The notes under the pieces: model-generated
Told to the model about the DNA's origin: nothing
Databases searched by the model: none
Seen by the model: the letters and a program-made list of their open reading frames with translations, nothing else
In this document: positions 54,111 to 64,000 of the stretch, one piece after another
How positions within the stretch are numbered: position 1 is the stretch's first letter
Layout of the letters: every line of letters starts with the position of its first letter
Program-made: the position numbers and the translations under genes
Source of the DNA: Nematopogon swammerdamellus
Taxonomy: Eukaryota; Arthropoda; Insecta; Lepidoptera; Adelidae
Length of the DNA stretch: 64,000 bases
Direction: 5' to 3'
Assembly (NCBI GenBank): GCA_946902875.1
Contig: OX336340.1
Location: 14,461,566-14,525,565 of the forward strand

Positions 54111-54266
54111 TCTCTCACCCCCCCCCCCCCCCAAGGGGGAAGTGGGGTAACGGCGTCGAGGCTAGCCTCCTTGTCCGTGGCTGCAGTTCTCTACCCTTTA
54201 TGAAGGGTAGGTCATCCTTGACCTGGGTATACCCAGGCACGTAGGTATGTGGGCGCTGCGGAGCAC

Positions 54267-56560
54267 TCATTCGCCGCTGTGGGCGAACAGCTCACGGAGT
54301 CCGTCCATGAGTACCGGCACTGGGTTCTCCCCTCTTTCCAGCGCCTGCAGCAGTCTGTGGATGATGCCCAGCATCACCCTCAGCTGGGACGTCTGGCTCG
54401 GCGACATCGGGACGAGCGGTCGCGCGTCAGACGTCGGGGTAAATATTGGGCTTGGTGTCGGTGTTGACGTGGACATCATCCTGTCTCGCTGGCGCTGCGG
54501 CGCCGGGACTGGATGAGGTGGAGGGGGAGACGGTGGCTCCTGGGGCGGCTCGACTGTCGTCGTGGGCTGCGGCACGTGGGTTGGTGCGGCTTCCGCAGCA
54601 CCCGGCTTCTTTCTTGCTCGACGGCGGCGGCCGCGCCGGCGGTTGGCCCTCCCTGGTCACCTTTCGGTTGCAGGGTTGGCCTCCGACATCAGCGTGGTCG
54701 CGGTAGCAGCGGTAGTGGTGGTAGCAGCTGGTTCTGCGGTCGCGGGAGTGTTGCGGCGCTGGGTGGTGGCCGCGACGGTGCCGGCCTTCCGGTTCCTCGT
54801 TTCGCGCCTGTGGAAGGGGCAACTCCGGTTATTCGCCGTGTGCTCCCCTCCACAGTTCGCGCAGGTCGGCTTCTCCTCCCTCGGCCGTGGGCAGTCGCGT
54901 GCGGGGTGGGCCTCGCCGCATCGCACGCACTTGATCGGGCGGTGGCAGTGGTGCGAGCTGTGGCGGAACTGCTGGCACCTGTGGCACTGTGCCACGGCTC
55001 CAGCCCTCCCTCTCCACGCTTCTATGCGCACCCCGGGCATGAAGAGCAGCTCATCCACGTTCCAAATATTCTGCCAGTCCGGGTTCTTCCTCACTTGCGC
55101 GAAGAAGATTCCCCCGAACCGGCCTTTGGTCGCCTGGATGGGGCGGCAGTAGGTGGCCTCAAAGCCACGTTTCTTGAGCTCCTCGCAGATGGCATCCGTT
55201 GGGGTGTCCGCAGGTAAGCCGCGGATGGCGATCTTGACATCCCTTTCAGCCGGCAACGAGTATGAGAACCAGCTGGTTCCCTCTGTCCTCTCCAGCTCGG
55301 TGAAGTACCGCTGGAGTACACGGTACTCGTCGTCCGACTGAGCGGTGAAGCGCACACCCGGTCCGTAGGGGCGAGCGTTCGGGGCATGGCCGAGCCTCTC
55401 CCGGAGAGTCCGGAAGTGCCTCGTCCAGTCCGGCAGTTTCTCCACCACGATCGGGGGGTAGCGGGGCTTGCGGGCGGCTTCGGGGGGGGGGTGCGGGGGT
55501 TGCGGATGCTGCGGCGACTGTGGGAGAGGGCGTGGCTCCAGCTCCGTTTCCGGGCGATGCTGGCCTCTCATCTGCGTCTGTGCAAGCTCGTTTTCGCGGC
55601 TCTTCTTCGTTGGGGCTGCGACCGTGCTTCCCGACACACACGAGGGGGGGGCGGGGAAGCGGCGCGGACAGCCTCAGCAAACGAGAGTGGAGTCGGAGGT
55701 GCAGTATGGGTAGGCGGCAGAATTCTACCGCTAGGTGGCGCGCTAGTCGGTGCTCCGGCAGCAGTCGGCTTGACCCGGCTAGGTGCATGCAAAGCATGCA
55801 CCGCGGATCCTCCCACTACTGTCGGGGCGACGGCGGCGGCTGCGGCGGTGGCGGCGGCTGCGGCGGTGGCGGCGGCAGTGGCGGCGGCGGCGAGTGCGGC
55901 TTGTTTGTACACAAGCCCGCCCTGCAGGGATTCGTCGTCGTCCTGTGTCCACGTTTCCATGGGCTCGATCGACGACGAAGCTCCATGTACCCTCTGGTAC
56001 TTGTAGAGGAGGCGGTTTAACTCCTCCTCGCTCTCCTCGTTCCACACTAGGGTTCCATCCCAGGTGGGAGCGGGCTCGGGCTCGGCGGTCGGAGGTGGCG
56101 TGCCGATACTCGTACCTGCCGCGGGCGGAGGAGCCGCCCTCGATGCATGAGTTTCATTCATCGCGGCGCTCCCCGGCGCGGCCGGTGCGGTCGGTTGATG
56201 CGCGCTGCCAAGGAGTGCTCGGAGGACCCTCTCGGACGCAGATGGTCCGGGCGGCGGCGATGGTTGCGGTGGGGCGGCAGGAGGCGCGGTCGGTCGCTCG
56301 GAGTCGGCAGTCATTCCGGTACTCAACGTGCGACGCGTCCTCGGGTCACGCCGGTGTAGTGGTGCGCGGGTGTGCAGTCCGGCTTCGAACTGTTGTTGTC
56401 CATGCGAGGACACGCGCGGTGTGTCCTCTAGCATGGATTGAAGTTCCGGTGTGGTGAGGTGGGCGGGGGGGGCGGAGCGCTCCGGAGTGCTCGACGCCTG
56501 CCCTGGCTTCGGTTTCGGATTCGGATTGGCTCGGTCGGGGTCCATCTCGTGCGCGAGCAA
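54267..56560 (-). pseudogene. Jockey-like ORF1 (gag-like) with PRE_C2HC domain and zinc knuckles, broken
   Basis: The N-terminal part (56560-55568) is Pro/Ala-rich with a poly-Ala tract and a SFAEAVRAASPPPP motif. The second part (55637-54657) has a PRE_C2HC-like region (WFSYSLPAERDVKIAIRGLP, TKGRFGGIFFAQVRKNPDWQ) and three Cys-His knuckles (CHRCQQFRHSSHHC, CVRCGEAHPARDC, CANCGGEHTANNRSC). A tail (to 54267) resembles the helical end of LINE ORF1 (IIHRLLQALERGENP). Parts one and two are offset by a frameshift at a C/G homopolymer near 55640-55655; an in-frame TGA at about 54657 interrupts the last part. ORF2 is missing downstream. Confidence 0.75.
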
Positions 56561-56689
56561 AACACTGCTTTCGCACCGGTCCGTGCGTCGGTGATTCCCG
56601 CTGGTGGGAGGCCGACTGAACCGGCACTACGGCTGCATTTCACCCACACACGTAGCGGAGACGGCTCCCCCTGCACAATCACTAAATTG

Positions 56690-57301
56690 TTTCCAACAAA
56701 ACAACCCGGATTGTCGGGGTTAGTTCGGTCGCGGAGCGGGCGGATCGCGGCACGTGTGCCGCGCGCGGACGCGAAGACTGAACTGCGCGGGCGGCGGCTT
56801 AACGGCCCCCTTTTATAACCTGCCTGGGGACGCCGCGAGCAACAGAATGTTGCACCCACGCGCGGGGCAACAGAATGGTGCACCGCGGCGGCGGGGCGGC
56901 GGACCGTCGTACTATTGCGCTCGGCTCGGTTGTGACTCATATCTGTCGCTCTCGCCTCGAGTTACTCCAGTAAAAGGCCGTCCAATAATATTATTTATTC
57001 AAATAACTTATGTCTAACCTATTCCATATTTTATCTATCTTATTTACTATAATCTATCGCTACGCCTATCTCTATCTATTTCCTAACCTAGTAGCTAATT
57101 TACACACTAACTTAGTCTACGGTTTTTAAATACGTTTATTTCTTATATTTATCTTATAATTAGCTTATATCTAAACTTACAAAACATATATATTTACACC
57201 TACTCTAAAAATGGAACTATGCTACACGCCGGCCGCTTCCTAGCTACATGCTACTCTAGCTAGACCGGACAGGACTGCAGGGCTTGTCGTCGTCCGTAAC
57301 A
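56690..57301 (-). repeat. LTR (second copy), possibly about 610 bp
   Basis: Starts TGTTACGGACG on the minus strand. The first 188 bp are identical to 59278-59465. An AATAAA-like AAGAAATAAACG occurs in the shared part, and a TTATAAAAG TATA box about 480 bp in. The end is not certain; a CA after TTGTTTTGTTGGAAA near 56690 is one candidate. Confidence 0.55.
56770..56822 (-). promoter_or_regulatory. TATA-box promoter upstream of the gag-like frame
   Basis: Minus strand GGTTATAAAAGGGGGCCG, then GCAGTTCAGTC about 34-39 nt downstream, a fair Inr. It reads toward the ORF at 56560. Confidence 0.55.
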
Positions 57302-57480
57302 TTCTCCCGCCGTCGCAGCTCTGCTCGATCCGCTTCGGTGGGAAGGACGACGATCTTCTTCACGGGCCTCCTGAAGAGGCGCCCCGCAGTCAGCACGTCG
57401 ACGAACCGCGTCACTCCGTCCGGTCCAGGGTGCACGGCTGCCACTCGTCCTCGCGGCCAGGTGTTGCGAGGGAAGTTGCC
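57256..57480 (-). pseudogene. C-terminal tail of a BEL/Pao-type polyprotein
   Basis: The minus frame reads AAVHPGPDGVTRFVDVLTAG, RLFRRPVKKIVVLPTEADRA and ends KPCSPVRSS stop. The V.AVHPG.DG..R.V.V.T..G...RP..K...LP pattern is the domain that closes BEL/Pao integrase polyproteins (DUF5641-like). The frame runs into the LTR start at 57301, as is usual when pol overlaps the 3' LTR. Everything upstream of it is replaced by the GC-rich array. Confidence 0.75.
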
Positions 57481-59277
57481 CGTAGTGGTGACGCAGTCCC
57501 TCCGCCGCCCTCCGGGGTCTGCCGCGCCTTCGCGGCTCCCGCCGGTGCTGTAGCCAGGGCAGGAACGGTCTGTCTGCCCGGCGGAGGAGGCGGCGTGCTG
57601 CGACGCGGCGGCGGCGGCGTGCTGCGACGCGGCGGCGGCGGCGTGCTGCGACGCGGCGGCGGCGGCGTGCTGCGACGCGGCGGCGGCGGCATACTGCTAT
57701 GCAGCGGCGGCAGCGTCGTACGGCCAGGCAGCGGTGGCGGCGGTGTACGGCGGCGCTACATCGACAGCGCGTTCGCGCTCGGTCGGCTGAGTGGGTTGTA
57801 GCGATAGCTCCCGCCGGTGCCGTTCGTCGACTTCGACTCGTAGTGATGCGGCGTGCGGGCGGCCACGCGATAGCAGCGGGCGGGCAGCGCGGCGTTCGTG
57901 TCCGCGGCGGCGGATGGCGCGGCGTGCGGCCCCGCGGTAGCGGCGGCGGCAGCAGCCTGTGGCGCGGACGCCCACGCAGCGGCGGCGGGCGGTAGCACGG
58001 CATGTGGCCCCGCGGTATCGGCGGCGGCAGCAGCCTGTGGCGCGGACGGCCACGCAGCGATGGCGGGCGGTAGCGCGGCGTGCGGCCCCGCAGTATCGGC
58101 GGAGGCCGCAGACTGTGGCGCGGTGTACTGCCACTCAGGGGCGGTGGGGGTGGCGCGGCGTGCGGCCGCGCGATATCAGCGGCGGCCGCAGCCTGTGGCG
58201 CTGTGTACTGCCACGCAGCGGCGGCGGGCGGCGGCGCGGCGTGCGGCGGCCCCGCTGTATCGGCGGCGACGGCAGCCTGTGGCGCGGAGCACGGCCACGC
58301 AGCGACGGCGGGCGGCGGCCACGCCGCGCCGGCGAGTTGCAGCGGCGCGGGGGTGGTGGCGTGCGGCCCTGCCGCGCCGGCAGGTTGCAGCGGCGCGGAG
58401 GTAGAGGCGTGCGGCCCGCCGCGCCGGCGGATTGCAGCGGCGCGGAGGCGGAGTTGTGCGGCCACACCGCGCCGGCAGGTTGCAGCGGCGCGGAGGTGGA
58501 GGCGTGCGACCACGCCGCGCCGGCAAGTTGCAGCGGCGCGGAGGTGGAGGCGTGCGGCCACGCCGCGCCGGCAGGTTGCAGCGGCGCGGAGGTGGAGGCG
58601 TGCGGTCCTGCCGCACCGGCGGATTGCAGCGGTGCGGAGGCGGAGTCGTGCGGCCACGCCGCGCCGGTAGGTTGCAGCGGCGCGGAGGTGGAGTCGTGCG
58701 GCCACGCCGCGCCGGCAGGTTGCAGTGGCGCGGAGGTGGAGGCGTGCGGCCACGCCGCGCCGGCAGGTTGCAGCGGCGCGGTGGCGGAAGCGTGCGGCCA
58801 CGCCGCGCCGGCAGGTTGCAGCGGCGCGGTGGCGGAAGCGTGCGGGCCAGCCGCGCCGGCAGATTGCAGCGGCGCGGAGGCGGAGTAGTGCGGCCCCGCC
58901 GCGCCGGCAGGTTGCAGCGGTGCGGAGGCGGAGTAGTGCGGCCCCGCCGCGCCGGCAGGTTGCAGCGGCCCAGAGGTGGAGTCTTTCGGCCACGCCGCGC
59001 CGGCAGGTTGCAGCGGCGCGGAGACGGCGGTGGTGGATGCGTGCGGCCCCGCCGCGCCGGCAGGTTGCAGCGGCGCGGAGGCGGAGTAGTGCGGCCCCGC
59101 CGCGCCGGCAGGTTGCAGCGGCGCGGAGGCGGAGTAGTGCGGCCCCGCCGCGCCGGCAGGTTGCGGCGGCGCGGAGGTGGAGGCGTGCGGCCCGGCCGCG
59201 CCGGCAGGTTGCGGCGGCGCGGAGGCGGAGTGGTGCGGCCACGCCGCGCCGGCAGCTTGCAGCGGCGCGGTGGCGGA
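57480..59277. repeat. 1.8-kb GC-rich tandem array
   Basis: From 58320 to 59277 about sixteen units of roughly 60 bp share CGCGCCGGCAGGTTGCAGCG followed by GCGCGGAGG. From 57900 to 58320 units of about 75-80 bp share CAGCCTGTGGCGCGGACGGC. At 57590-57690 units of 24 bp (CGGCGTGCTGCGACGCGGCG plus GCGG) repeat. All six frames are largely open because stops are rare, including a 660-codon minus frame; I do not take these as proteins. Confidence 0.88.
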
Positions 59278-59465
59278 AGTCTACGGTTTTTAAATACGTT
59301 TATTTCTTATATTTATCTTATAATTAGCTTATATCTAAACTTACAAAACATATATATTTACACCTACTCTAAAAATGGAACTATGCTACACGCCGGCCGC
59401 TTCCTAGCTACATGCTACTCTAGCTAGACCGGACAGGACTGCAGGGCTTGTCGTCGTCCGTAACA
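59278..59465 (-). repeat. 188-bp LTR fragment, identical to 57114-57301
   Basis: Direct repeat at an offset of 2164 bp with no difference seen. It begins TGTTACGG next to flanking CCCTTC and is cut off at GTAGACT, where the GC-rich array starts. Confidence 0.88.
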
Positions 59466-61220
59466 GAAGGGTTTCAATTGATTTAACTTGAAACATTTTG
59501 TTTAATTCCATTCAATTAGTGATAATTGTCTATTTAAGTGTGTGTTTGAGCGGCTCGTTGACAGACGATGAAGGCCTTGCCACGTTTGCAAGAGCTGCCT
59601 CTGTTTCAAGTCGTCTCGCGTCGTGTCGGCTTGCATTGCTTTCTTAAAACTAGGTACTCGTACGTTGTGTGTGTGGCACATTAGTCTGCACACTTCAATC
59701 GTTAATCTACGGGTACACGACGGACAACAGCAGTAACATACCTATATTTGTGACCCATTAAATTTATTCTAAAGTTTACGATTACATTTATAAAAGTAGA
59801 AGTTGGGTCAAAATAAATGTATTTAAAGTGTAACCTTAATCACACGAAAAAAGTCGTAAATTCCACCAGCTCCAATTGAAATGACACTTGGGCGCTCGAA
59901 GCCGATACGAATTCGGAATGCTCCGATTTTTTTTCAATTAAAAAGCTGTCCCGCTGGCGCTGCCATCACTTCCCCGCGTCGCGCGTCGCGGCGCTTCCGT
60001 GGCAGCCTTCCCGCCCCCGCCCCTACTACCGCTACCACCCTGTTCCGTCGCCATAAAAGTGAGAGAAATTCAATTATTAGCTCCTTTATTGTCCTCACAT
60101 AAATGAGTCGATATATTAACGCGCGCTAATTTTCATAAAAATTATTAGCTTTTACTTCGATTGGATGATAAATAAATACTACGCTTTTACTTCGACTGGA
60201 TGATAAATAAATACTATTTATCTATATTAGTAAAGTAGTCAAATTGTATACTCTCCGTTTCAGTTCTGGGGGCACGGCCGTGCCCCCGCCAAGTCACACG
60301 GTCGTACCATACTTTTATCTGTTTACGCTATTTCTCAACCCCCGCGTACGACCGAATGTCCATGGCTGTCGTTGGACTCCTTATGGGTGGCCGAGTCGCC
60401 ACATATCGAGCTTTCTATAAAAACATACATTTTAAGTTTATCAATCATCAATTATCATCATCAATCAATACTAATAATAAATCTGCAAGGGATGGTCTTG
60501 GATTAAGTTACTTTGTTTTATGAGATACAGAGTTTGTAGACTATATGTATGATACTAAAGCTAAATTGACTAATTTTAGAAATCATTTCTGTATGTCTGT
60601 ATCATACAGACTGTATGTATGTATGTTCCACCATAACTCTTAAACCGATCATCTGAATTCGATGTAACTTCGTACAAGCACATTTACCTATACGAGACAC
60701 AGGATAGGCTAAATAAAATTCACTTCCGGTTACGCTAAGATGTGGCTCCCATACAAACCGAAATTTTCCGCGCGCCATTTACCGCGAATAGGTATGAGCA
60801 AGCCAGCGCGGATTAGCGGCGGCAGCGCGCGGGCGGGTGCCTATAAAAGCGCACCGAGCGGCAGCATCCGCACTCCCCATATTATAGAAAGCCAAAATTT
60901 TTATTTGTTTTGATCTTACTCATTTGGTACAAAGGTGGGTTACTTACTTACTTTCTTCGAGAAGGTTTATTATTTACACGAACGTAGCTCGGCCCTCGGT
61001 CTCGCCCTCAATGACTTACTTTCTTTGAAATACGAATTTCACGCGAGCGAAGTCACGGGCAAACGCCAGTTTATTTAATAAAAGTATAAAATAATAAAAA
61101 AAATAACGTTGAAGACGTAATAAAATTAGCCTCAGAAAAAAGTAAAACTAAAAATGCTCCAAGGAGAGCTGAAACACGCGAAACAGTCAAGTGCGCTTCG
61201 GACTCGTTTACTTAGAATTC
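59466..61220 (+). other. Non-genic stretch with repeat remnants
   Basis: Contains a GC-rich patch near 59950-60050, a SINE-like fragment with ACCCCCGCGTACGACCGAAT at 60325-60425, and a copy of the CTCGGCCYTCGGYCTCGCCC repeat at 60950-61070. No coding sequence supported. Confidence 0.45.
60838..60878 (+). promoter_or_regulatory. Possible TATA promoter
   Basis: GCCTATAAAAGCGCACCGAG in a locally GC-rich stretch, with an Inr-like CCGCACTCC about 30 bp on. No gene follows that I can identify. Confidence 0.25.
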
Positions 61221-61222
61221 CG

Positions 61223-61455
61223 TAACTCACAGCGCATTTTTTTTTTATGTAATCCGGTACGAGTGGCTGAGTCGGAGGGGCCAAAGCACATGCTCCGACC
61301 AGCCAATATCACCTCCGAGAAGGTAGGTGCCATACCGGAGATTTCCCTGGATTGCTGGCTATACACAACCGAGGTGCTATGCGGCCATCTTATATCCAGT
61401 ACGGTGGTACCAATCCAGCCGGCTACAATTTGAGCCTACCACCTAGTAAGGGGTA
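61223..61455 (-). mobile_element. SINE (family B), antisense, head missing
   Basis: T-run and ATGTAATCCGGTACGAGTGG, GAAGGTAGGTGCCATACCGG, ending GAGCCTACCACCTAGTAAGG: the reverse of the SINE at 50761-51166 without its tRNA-like 5' part. Confidence 0.85.
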
Positions 61456-62610
61456 AGGAGCATAAATTTAATCGTAATCACAACAGTCTTCTTGGAATAA
61501 ACTTACCAAGAACAAATTGGGTTATTATTTTTAAGTGTTTGACCCAAAGGCTAGTTACCTCTATAATTGCAATATGATGCCATGTAACAGACGAAAAGAT
61601 GGACTTATATTTATAAGGCTTTCTGATTATCCAATGGAACCCTAAAGAGGCACCAGGGTACATGTCAATGCATATAGGTACTATGTAGTATAATATTTAT
61701 ATCTGTATTATATATCAATTATTCACATGATATATTGGCCTATAAATGATTCACATCTTCAACCTTCAACTAAAACCAAACCTTATCGATCTGAAGACTC
61801 TCCTCTCACCCGCCACCGGTCGCGACCACCAGATATTATATAAAACACGGGGTCTCGGTCGCCGATTAAACCTCCGAGTGGAAGTCAAGTGAAATTATTT
61901 TGTCTCCATTCACAGTTCAGCTCTCCATTTCCACTTTCGCGAGCTTATGTCGATTTTTCATTCGCTGAAGTAAAAAAATGGTAAACTTTGCTAAGGATAA
62001 TCCTTCAGCGAAGGCCTCGCTGTGCAGCCTCCGCCGCCGCCCCCGCGCCGCCGGGGCTCAGCGGGGCGGATTCGAAGCCGCACAAGGTCGGGCATCGCAT
62101 AAATGAGGGGCTTCCAATGAGTTCGGAACCTGGGGCTTGAAACAATTCAGTGGAGAGTGTGCGGTTAGGTCTCGAAAAGCATATAGGTATGTATAGGTTT
62201 TACACTGAATAAGTAGGCACGTTTAACTCTAAAAATAATATTTAAAAAATATTTCGGTCAATACAGCAATGCTGAAAGACGAGTTTTAGGATGATGTCCT
62301 CATTCCCGTAGTATTGTCCCGAATACAATTGAACTTGTATGTATAATAAACATTGAGTCCCTAATTCCCGCGTAATATCACTACCACGCGATTCCATTAC
62401 TCATAACAAGTTGCAAAATTGCTTATTATAAATTGTTTTAATCCGCCTTAGGGCGTTTTCTGTCTTACGTGGATGCGGATTTCATCAGCACGCGGAGCTG
62501 TCCGCCCCGTAGACAACCAAATTTCTCCGCGCAGCCAGTATGCGGACGGGTACAGTTGAAACATGAACTGTAATAAACCATCCGCATGCGTGCACCCGTT
62601 TGAATAACGG
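61456..62610 (+). other. Non-genic stretch
   Basis: A TATTATATAAAACACGGGGT box at about 61835, followed by a GAAGTCAAGTGAAATT leader-like stretch, resembles an LTR or promoter, but no gene can be attached. A GC-rich patch lies at 62025-62075. Confidence 0.35.
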
Positions 62611-63515
62611 TTAGATGGCCACATCTTTTGACGATATTTTGCAGTAAGTGCTGCCGGATTTCACGAATTTGGCATGTAATTTCTTCTTTGAGTTCCTCAG
62701 TTGTCTCAGCGTGTAGATCTTAATTTTAAAAAATCCAGAGTAAATAATCCACATAAGTTGAGTTAAACAAGTATTGGTCTCCAAAATGAGAGATGGCGCG
62801 ACCTGAAAACTTGGTTTGTAAATACGCAACGTCATTGTTTCGCGTGCGGCACCATCATCATTTTCACAGAAGTACGGTCTGATTATCCTTCCTGCCCACA
62901 TGCCCACATGGCGCACCAAACTGTCACTTTTTGAGGATTTAACGACGGAAGTTCTTGAAAGGGATGTCGATTTTCATCTCAACCGATCCGAGAATTCTGC
63001 TTGTTAACGAAGCCGTTGAGTTGAAAATGAGCCTCGTCACTAAACATGATTTTGTTGCGGAATTCATCACCAGTTTTCAGTTGTTTCAAGATCCAGTTGT
63101 GAAGCTTCTGCGCTGTCTATGGTCGTTAGGCTTCAGCTGTTTAGTCAACTGGATCTTGTAAGCATGAAGGTGTTAATCTTTTATCAAAATTCGTTAGAGT
63201 GCTGCGAGGTTTAATGTAGGTAGGTTTAAAACGATGTCGGGTCGAGGTTTTTAGTCGTTCTGTCACACTGGCACTCACAAATGCGATGTTTTCTGCAGAT
63301 TTTTTGGGCCAATGACGAGTAAGGTCTCTTTCGTCTTTCAATGAAAACGTCCGCTCTTTCTTGATAAAATTTTCAATAGCAGGTCGCGACGGTCTATTTT
63401 GCATGCCGAAATGATCAGCTAACTTGCGAATCGTCACAGTACAATTTTCCCCATTTTTGAATGGGTTTTCACTAATTAACAAACGTTCTTCCAAGCTGTA
63501 ACGCACCATTTTCAT
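62611..63515 (-). pseudogene. Decayed transposase, Tc1/mariner (IS630) superfamily
   Basis: Minus strand. The N-terminal part (63515-63141) reads MVRYSLEERLLISENPFKNG, ENCTVTIRKLADHFGMQNRP, SRPAIENFIKKERTFSLKDE, a helix-turn-helix region of the DUF4817 kind common in insect transposon proteins. In other frames the middle has LIFNSTASLTSRILGS (an FSDEAHFxLNG-like catalytic region) and WAGRIIRPYFCENDDG. Several frameshifts and stops separate the parts and the C-terminal catalytic region is not recognisable. Not functional. Confidence 0.7.
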
Positions 63516-64000
63516 AAATGTCTATGTTTTAATTAACCAAATATGGCCGACATCGTCAGTCGAAAATGCGTGCGATTCGAAATTCAAGTTCTTGAAACTC
63601 GAGACCTTTATAAGATGGATAAGAAAAATTATAATAACCATTTTGTAGCTTATGAGCTAAGGAACCGCGTGGCGGTAATTTTATGCGGTCGATTATATTT
63701 TAGGCGTTTGCCGAACAGCTCGTTAATAAAATAATCATATTTTGGACACCTCTCGGCGGCTACTTTAATTGGCTTCTTCCTATCTTAATTGAGAATAACT
63801 GGCGAAGTCGGCCGGAGGAGAGAAAGGGTCCCGGGCCGGCAACCCTCAAACGGTGACGGTGGTGTGCGAAAGGAGCGGCGCGGATCGATAGCGGGTGACC
63901 CTGACACATTTCTATGTGGTGCGTGCGAGCGGAGAATCCCGCCTCGCTCCGCCGCGGATGCACGCCATACTTATACCTATATATGCTCTTACTTCCTTAT
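63516..64000 (+). other. Non-genic end of window
   Basis: GC-rich patch at 63800-63960; no recognisable gene. Presumably still intron or flank of sif. Confidence 0.4.

Larger units (their letters stand above)
54110..59465 (-). mobile_element. Composite retroelement: BEL/Pao-type LTR parts plus Jockey-like ORF1
   Basis: Read on the minus strand: LTR start TGTTACGGACGACGACAAGC at 59465, cut at 59278; very GC-rich tandem array to about 57480; polyprotein tail to 57256; a second TGTTACGGACGACGACAAGC LTR start at 57301; a TATA box at about 56817; then a gag-like frame from 56560 to 54267 ending near a 15-base G-run (54118-54132). The flank beyond 59465 is ordinary AT-rich DNA. No RT, RNase H or integrase is visible. 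Confidence 0.7.

Noticed and set aside
54513..56006. Long plus-strand frames opposite the gag-like ORF
   Set aside because: Antisense shadows of GC-rich coding DNA; the minus-strand frame has the zinc knuckles.
57260..59242. A 660-codon minus-strand frame (RLRAAATCRRG repeats) and several long plus-strand frames
   Set aside because: All six frames are open because stop codons are rare in the GC-rich tandem array; the peptide repeats simply mirror the DNA units. The true coding part is the short polyprotein tail at the left edge in another frame.

Overview
This is insect nuclear DNA, most likely from a moth or butterfly. It is AT-rich and intron-dominated, crowded with SINEs, LINE tails and small inverted-repeat elements of the kind common in Lepidoptera, and has one recognisable conserved gene. 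The window carries no bacterial or viral genes.

The gene is still life (sif), the insect Tiam-like Rac guanine-nucleotide exchange factor, on the + strand. Eighteen coding exons between 1685 and 28237 join in consistent reading phase and give the first 875 codons: a possible N-myristoylation start (MGNKLS), a WH1/EVH1-type domain, and long low-complexity Ser/His/Arg-rich regions ending in a conserved YLTSSE segment. The PH, Ras-binding, PDZ and catalytic DH domains known for this family are not here and must lie beyond 64000, so the intron after exon 18 is at least 35.7 kb. Inside that intron, a 13-codon ATG exon at 39224-39262 (MGALKSKHGFSFK, ending in phase 0) behind a GC-rich leader looks like an alternative sif promoter and start. 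A 135-nt candidate cassette exon (32445-32579) also keeps phase.

Region by region: 1-1684 is upstream sequence with a 600-bp foldback element. 1685-28237 is the exon-bearing part; its introns hold a tRNA-Gln(CUG) gene (11679-11750, minus), LINE 3' ends, SINEs, a 2.74-kb hAT-type element with an 8-bp target-site duplication (21235-23977), perfect hairpins, and tandem arrays sitting exactly on sif splice junctions. 28238-54100 is giant-intron DNA: a nearly identical 1.4-kb tandem duplication (34082-36881), SINEs, a long palindrome (43229-43520), a repeat element built of 89-bp units and split by a SINE (49894-51448), and GC-rich promoter-like stretches near 38.3-39.2 and 51.6-54.1 kb. 54110-59465 is a minus-strand retroelement complex: a 188-bp LTR piece, a 1.8-kb array of very high GC content, a BEL/Pao-type polyprotein tail, an LTR, then a Jockey-like ORF1 with PRE_C2HC domain and zinc knuckles. 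59466-64000 holds repeats and a decayed Tc1/mariner-superfamily transposase.

Only sif and the tRNA look like functional host genes. Most of the rest is mobile-element debris of several ages nested in sif introns. All exon boundaries are inferred from splice signals, reading phase and remembered similarity to insect SIF; no alignment or transcript data could be run.
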